Under the pieces are notes generated by a model. It saw only the letters and a list, made by a program, of their open reading frames with translations. It was not told the DNA's origin and did no database searches. Positions 6,568 through 9,597 of a DNA stretch of 9,597 bases are shown here, in pieces. The translations under genes and the position numbers were made by a program. The stretch's first letter is position 1, and the number at the start of each line of letters is the position of its first letter. The stretch comes from Candidatus Omnitrophota bacterium (lineage in GTDB: Bacteria; Omnitrophota; Gorgyraeia; Gygaellales; Profunditerraquicolaceae): NCBI GenBank assembly GCA_018818365.1, contig JAHISH010000106.1, positions 1 to 9,597 on the forward strand, in the 5' to 3' direction.

Positions 6568-7179
6568 TTATCGCTCGCGGCGGGGTAATTTCAGCGTCTC
6601 TTGTAAACCAACCTGCACGGTTTGTCCCTCAAACTCTAGGGCTACAGATTCCGGGAAGATATTTCGTATTGTTACCCCTTGGATAACCTCCCCTTCTGCC
6701 AGGACCATTCCGTTTGCGGTCACAAAACTCTTACCCCCCGGATCAAAGAATATTCCTTCAATCAATACTACCCCTTTATACTTATTCGTATCTTCCGATT
6801 TCTCGAATGAACGCATATCCGTAAACCGCATGGTATCCTCTTCTTCTTTCTTCTCCTTTGCACCAAGAAAAGGGATCTTCTTGGCCGCAGGGACGATAAT
6901 AGCAATCCACTGCCTCGCTTCATAGATAATTCCACGAGGGTCAAAATTGTATTTATAAAGAACAGAGAAAAAAGTTATCCCCACCCCGATTAGCACAAAA
7001 CGTTTTACCCTCCAATCCATGCCGCGGGAGATAGTTTCTTTCTGAGCACGAACATTCTTTACCGGTTTCTTTGATTTTAAGGCGGGATTGAGTGTATCGG
7101 TCTTTGGATCGTAACCGCAGGCAGGACAGCCATCCGCTTCTTCAGGAATCAGCTGTTTACAATAACGGCATTCCTTCAT
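6568..7179 (-). CDS. Zinc-ribbon, single-pass membrane protein with GspC/PilP-like C-terminal domain
   Basis: The 203-residue protein has three parts. The N-terminal zinc ribbon has C4-x2-C7 and C18-x2-C21 (CRYCKQ and CPACGYDP). A transmembrane helix at about 61-78 follows basic RVKR, so the zinc ribbon faces the cytoplasm. After an acidic-basic linker (107-130), a beta-rich extracytoplasmic domain (136-197) reads V-x-L-x-EGIFFDPGG, A-NGMVLAEGEVIQG, I-x-N-I-F-P-E-SVALEF. That G-I-F, N-G, G-D/E-x-V-x-G, V-x-L pattern is the one seen in GspC/PilP/GspB-type homology domains of pilus and type II secretion systems. The assignment is by pattern. The ATG at 7179 has AGGGA about 8 nt upstream, and the gene starts 19 nt after the 52-residue gene. 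Confidence 0.65.
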   Translation of the reverse strand: MKECRYCKQLIPEEADGCPACGYDPKTDTLNPALKSKKPVKNVRAQKETISRGMDWRVKRFVLIGVGITFFSVLYKYNFDPRGIIYEARQWIAIIVPAAKKIPFLGAKEKKEEEDTMRFTDMRSFEKSEDTNKYKGVVLIEGIFFDPGGKSFVTANGMVLAEGEVIQGVTIRNIFPESVALEFEGQTVQVGLQETLKLPRRER

Positions 7180-7198
7180 GAAATATCCCTAAAAATCT

Positions 7199-7357
7199 TT
7201 ATTTCTTTTTCTTCTCGGTCCGCCTTAATGCCTTGCCCATCCGATCATAGGCTACCTGCACCGAAGCACCTTCTGTCAGATGACCGTCGCATAGCGCGGC
7301 ATACCCTCGGCGGTTCTTCATCTTAAATACCGTTACCTTCCGATCCCCTATCTTCAT
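7199..7357 (-). CDS. Small basic hypothetical protein (52 residues)
   Basis: This short reading frame lies between the phosphorylase and the zinc-ribbon gene. It opens with ATG 12 nt after the phosphorylase stop, behind an AAAAGGAG Shine-Dalgarno (7362-7369), and closes with TAA at 7199, 19 nt before the next start. The protein starts MKIGDRKVTVFKMKNRRGY, has a central ALCDGHLTEG, then VQVAYDRMGKALRRTE, and ends in a lysine tail. Its good ribosome binding site, tight spacing and in-operon location all favour a real gene. Composition (Lys/Arg rich, one Cys) could suit nucleic-acid binding, but no family is recognised and no function is claimed. Confidence 0.7.
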   Translation of the reverse strand: MKIGDRKVTVFKMKNRRGYAALCDGHLTEGASVQVAYDRMGKALRRTEKKKK

Positions 7358-7369
7358 CTTGCTCCTTTT

Positions 7370-9379
7370 CTAGGAAACCTTCCAAATCGCATGTTTATAC
7401 TCATCCAGCATACGATACGTATTGAAATAGGCCCCCGCCGCGATACAATCGATCATCATATCGATCCACGGAGAAGACAGATCAACGGAGCCGTCATTAT
7501 GAGTGGCATTATATTTCTTCATCATTTCTTCTAATGCGCCGTAGAGAGCAACCGAATCGTCCTGCATATGCAGGTCTAACTCATTGCCTATTTTCTCTCC
7601 GGAATTCTTATACCCGAATATAACTCCGACATTTTTATCTTCTGCTTCAACAACCCACCCATCCAGAGTACTTAATTGCACCACGCCGTTCAAGATGGCT
7701 TTCATTCCGCTGGTCCCTGATGCTTCAAAAGGAGGCAGAGGATTATTCAGCCAGACATCGACCCCGCAGGTAAGAAATTTTCCTAAGAACATATCATAAT
7801 TCTCCAAAATCACGATCTTAAGAAAATCGTACTCCTTGGATAACGAATCGACCTTATCCATCATCTCATTAATAAAAGTAAATCCCATGTTATCATTGGG
7901 ATGGGCTTTGCCGGCAAGGATTATTTGAAGCGGCCCACATCTTTTTGCGATATCGACCACTTTCTCGATTTCGTAGAGCAGAAGGCTTGGCCTTTTATAC
8001 GCAGCGATACGCCTGGCCCAGCAACATGTAAATACCTCCGGACTCAACTTCCACTTTCCCAAGACATCACAAAGCGTTTTCTTATTGGCCTGATGCGCAG
8101 CCCAGACCTTACGTCGAAATTCCATAGAACCTTTCAAATCCTTAGCCCGGGAAAGGACCATAGGGTTTCCTTCGATATCTTCAAAGTAAGAGGGAAATTC
8201 TTTGAATATCTTAAGGAACTCTGCAGATATCCACGTATACGGATGCACCCCATTGGTGACGTACTGGATCCTTTCTTTATATTCGGGAAACTGTGCCTTC
8301 ATCACCCGCTGGTGACTCTTTGACACCGCATTAATCGCAGCAGAAGTATTCATCGCCAGAAGCGTTAAGTTAATCAAGCCGGATTTTTCTTTTCCAAACC
8401 TTTTGACCAAAGAAAAATCTTCTTGATCGAGAACCGCACTAAGGTCATCATTGCTGAAGCGATCATGCCCTGCTTCAACGGGAGTATGGCATGTATAATA
8501 AAACTTACTTTTAAGTTTCTCCATGGCCGTCTCAGACAACCCCTTGGCCTTCGCGACAAAAGAGAATATCGCATGTCCTTCGTTAAGATGATACTTATCG
8601 ATACAATACCCCAGCTCCTTTAACGCCGCAATCCCTCCATACCCCAGCACGATCCTCTGCATAATCTTAATCCACGCGTTGTCGCTACGATAAAGTTGAT
8701 CGGTGAGGTCCTTCATCTTCTTATTGTTTTGCGGGATCTCCGCATCTAAAAGGATAAGGGGGATTACGTAGTCGCGTCTATAACTATATACATAATACTT
8801 CCAAAGCTTCAAATGTATAAGCTCATCCCGCAATTTGATGGTGACGATATTCTTTAAAGGAATAAGCCCCGGGTAACTATGCGGATGCCAATGCATTTTC
8901 TCCGGGACTTGCCCGTGTTTATACCAAAACCTCTGTTTAAAGTACCCTGAGTGCCAGAGGATACCCACGGCGACCACTGGCAACTTGTAATCTGCCATTG
9001 TTTTCACCGTATCTCCTGCCAGTACGCCGAGGCCCCCGCTATATATGGGCAGATCTATTAAACCATCGATGTTCACATCGAAGAAATAATCGGCAAGTCT
9101 ATAATTTGAGAAAATCGTATTGGGGGGGATCGTATTATGTCGGTCAAGCTTAATTTGCGAAGAAAAGGTATTGTAGAAGCTCGGCCCCAATCCATATTCC
9201 ATAGAGAAGTAGGCAATACCCTTCTCATGTTCCTGACGCAAACGTTTCTCCGCCGTTACTATACTTGCTAACGGAAAATCAAAATATTTGCCGTTTGAAA
9301 TATCCTGACAGAAGTGTTCCTGATACCGTTCTACTTCTACCAAGGAAAGAAATTCTTCAAGAAGCGTTTCATTATTCAT
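7370..9379 (-). CDS. glgP: Alpha-glucan (glycogen/maltodextrin) phosphorylase, short GT35 type
   Basis: The 669-residue PLP enzyme of family GT35 releases glucose-1-phosphate from the non-reducing ends of alpha-1,4-glucan. Motifs in order: AYFSMEYGLGP (56-66), LPIYSGGLGVLAGD (110-123), YHLNEGHA (263-270), YTCHTPVEAGHDRF (295-308), TNGVHPYTW (375-383), WARRIAAYKRPSLL (454-467), LAGKAHPND (488-496), and NNPLPPFEASGTSGMKA (545-561), with K560 the expected PLP Schiff-base lysine. It lacks the DUF3417 N-terminal domain common in longer bacterial relatives. It also carries about 40 extra residues (67-109) between the first two motifs. The ATG at 9379 has GAGG upstream. It is the first gene of a four-gene leftward operon and is cytoplasmic. 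Confidence 0.92.
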   Translation of the reverse strand: MNNETLLEEFLSLVEVERYQEHFCQDISNGKYFDFPLASIVTAEKRLRQEHEKGIAYFSMEYGLGPSFYNTFSSQIKLDRHNTIPPNTIFSNYRLADYFFDVNIDGLIDLPIYSGGLGVLAGDTVKTMADYKLPVVAVGILWHSGYFKQRFWYKHGQVPEKMHWHPHSYPGLIPLKNIVTIKLRDELIHLKLWKYYVYSYRRDYVIPLILLDAEIPQNNKKMKDLTDQLYRSDNAWIKIMQRIVLGYGGIAALKELGYCIDKYHLNEGHAIFSFVAKAKGLSETAMEKLKSKFYYTCHTPVEAGHDRFSNDDLSAVLDQEDFSLVKRFGKEKSGLINLTLLAMNTSAAINAVSKSHQRVMKAQFPEYKERIQYVTNGVHPYTWISAEFLKIFKEFPSYFEDIEGNPMVLSRAKDLKGSMEFRRKVWAAHQANKKTLCDVLGKWKLSPEVFTCCWARRIAAYKRPSLLLYEIEKVVDIAKRCGPLQIILAGKAHPNDNMGFTFINEMMDKVDSLSKEYDFLKIVILENYDMFLGKFLTCGVDVWLNNPLPPFEASGTSGMKAILNGVVQLSTLDGWVVEAEDKNVGVIFGYKNSGEKIGNELDLHMQDDSVALYGALEEMMKKYNATHNDGSVDLSSPWIDMMIDCIAAGAYFNTYRMLDEYKHAIWKVS

Positions 9380-9412
9380 ACTGCCTCATCCTTTATGATA
9401 ATCGTGACGTAT

Positions 9413-9441
9413 ATAATACCCCGATTTAAGAATTTTCGCAA
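9413..9441 (-). promoter_or_regulatory. Sigma70-like promoter for the glgP operon
   Basis: On the minus strand a TTGCGA -35 box (9436-9441) is followed by a 17-nt spacer and a TATTAT -10 box (9413-9418). Predicted transcription start is near 9406, which leaves a leader of about 27 nt containing the glgP Shine-Dalgarno. The -35 matches consensus at 4 of 6 positions and the -10 at 5 of 6. Confidence 0.55.
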
Positions 9442-9447
9442 GAGGAT

Positions 9448-9461
9448 TACCATATTTGGTA
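9448..9461. repeat. Short inverted repeat TACCA-4-TGGTA
   Basis: A perfect 5-bp dyad with a TATT spacer lies between the glgP -35 box and the rightward TATACT hexamer (9463-9468). It could be a regulator site shared by divergent promoters. At this length chance is also likely. Confidence 0.2.
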
Positions 9462-9476
9462 GTATACTGAATTGTG

Positions 9477-9493
9477 TGTAAATTAGCTTTACA
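9477..9493. repeat. Short inverted repeat TGTAAA-5-TTTACA
   Basis: A perfect 6-bp dyad with a 5-nt spacer sits upstream of the large hairpin. It is a candidate operator in the divergent intergenic region. No regulator family is recognised from the sequence. Confidence 0.25.
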
Positions 9494-9505
9494 GTAATTA
9501 AAAAA

Positions 9506-9574
9506 GGCGTATCTTTCTGTTTGGAAAGCTTATCAACCCGGGCCTGACAGAGCCCTAACCAGAAAGGATACGCC
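9506..9574 (+). promoter_or_regulatory. Long stem-loop that sequesters the ribosome binding site of the next gene
   Basis: The outer arms GGCGTATC+TTTCTG (9506-9519) and CAGAAA+GATACGCC (9560-9574) pair over 14 bp with a single bulged G (9566). A possible inner helix is GGGC (9540-9543) with GCCC (9552-9555), with an 8-nt loop. Read rightward, the 3' arm contains AAAGGA (9563-9568), 7 nt before the ATG at 9576, so the fold would block initiation. This suggests a riboswitch, thermosensor or protein-bound leader. It matches no riboswitch consensus I can recall. Read leftward, the stem is followed by TTTTTT, so it could alternatively be a terminator. Confidence 0.55.
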
Positions 9575-9575
9575 C

Positions 9576-9597
9576 ATGCAATACGTTGTTACCGAAC
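9576..9597 (+). CDS. Start of a rightward gene (partial, seven codons)
   Basis: The ATG at 9576 is preceded by AAAGGA at a 7-nt spacing and begins M-Q-Y-V-V-T-E before the window ends. Too little remains for a family call. Its existence is inferred from the ribosome binding site and its position after a structured leader, divergent from glgP. Confidence 0.4.

Noticed and set aside
7901..8323. 140-codon plus-strand frame opposite the phosphorylase
   Set aside because: It is antisense to highly conserved GT35 motifs and shows no domain of its own; it is a shadow of the real gene.
9506..9574. Candidate tRNA, because the ends pair like a 7-bp acceptor stem over about 70 nt
   Set aside because: No T-loop (GTTCGA-type), no D-arm pattern and no 5-bp anticodon stem at the right position; pairing continues far past 7 bp.
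9506..9574. Transposon terminal inverted repeats or an IS200-type hairpin
   Set aside because: The arms are only about 40 nt apart, no target duplication is visible, and the seven visible codons after it do not look like a TnpA start.
1..9597. CRISPR arrays, insertion sequences, toxin-antitoxin pairs, phage genes, rRNA or tRNA
   Set aside because: I looked on both strands and saw no direct-repeat array, transposase, integrase or structural RNA gene.

Overview
The window looks like a piece of a bacterial chromosome from a poorly cultivated lineage. Several genes read like proteins I associate with Candidatus Omnitrophota: the short alpha-glucan phosphorylase with an insert near its N-terminus, an AsmA-like protein with a second hydrophobic stretch, and a zinc-ribbon membrane protein. 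That placement is from memory of family style, not a search, so it is moderate at best. Coding density is very high, genes carry Shine-Dalgarno motifs, and there are no rRNA, tRNA, CRISPR or insertion-sequence signals.

Layout, right to left. At 9380-9575 an intergenic region holds a promoter for the leftward operon and a strong stem-loop that buries the ribosome binding site of a rightward gene cut by the window edge (9576 onward). The leftward operon follows: alpha-glucan phosphorylase (7370-9379), an unlisted 52-residue basic protein (7199-7357), a zinc-ribbon membrane protein with a GspC/PilP-like domain (6568-7179), and an exported TPR protein (5634-6542). A lone rightward gene, a MenA-type prenyltransferase (4755-5669), meets the TPR gene tail to tail with a 36-bp antisense overlap. 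A second leftward unit starts at a near-consensus promoter (about 4681-4708): an exported beta-propeller protein (3702-4643), a GMP-synthase-like ATP pyrophosphatase without its glutaminase domain (2679-3644), a concentrative nucleoside transporter (1350-2660), two tiny chained ORFs (1185-1324), a rubrerythrin-like di-iron protein (694-1185) and an AsmA-like protein that runs off the left edge (1-697).

How they may work together: the phosphorylase releases glucose-1-phosphate from storage glucan. MenA points to menaquinone-type electron transport. The GuaA-like enzyme and the transporter both concern purines or nucleosides, and both differ from the textbook versions at substrate-contact motifs. 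The rubrerythrin-like and AsmA-like genes are translationally coupled. I see no obvious defence system or mobile element. The best leads are the sequestered-RBS hairpin at the right edge, the pair of atypical purine genes, and the unlisted small ORFs. No gene-free stretch exceeds 300 bases.
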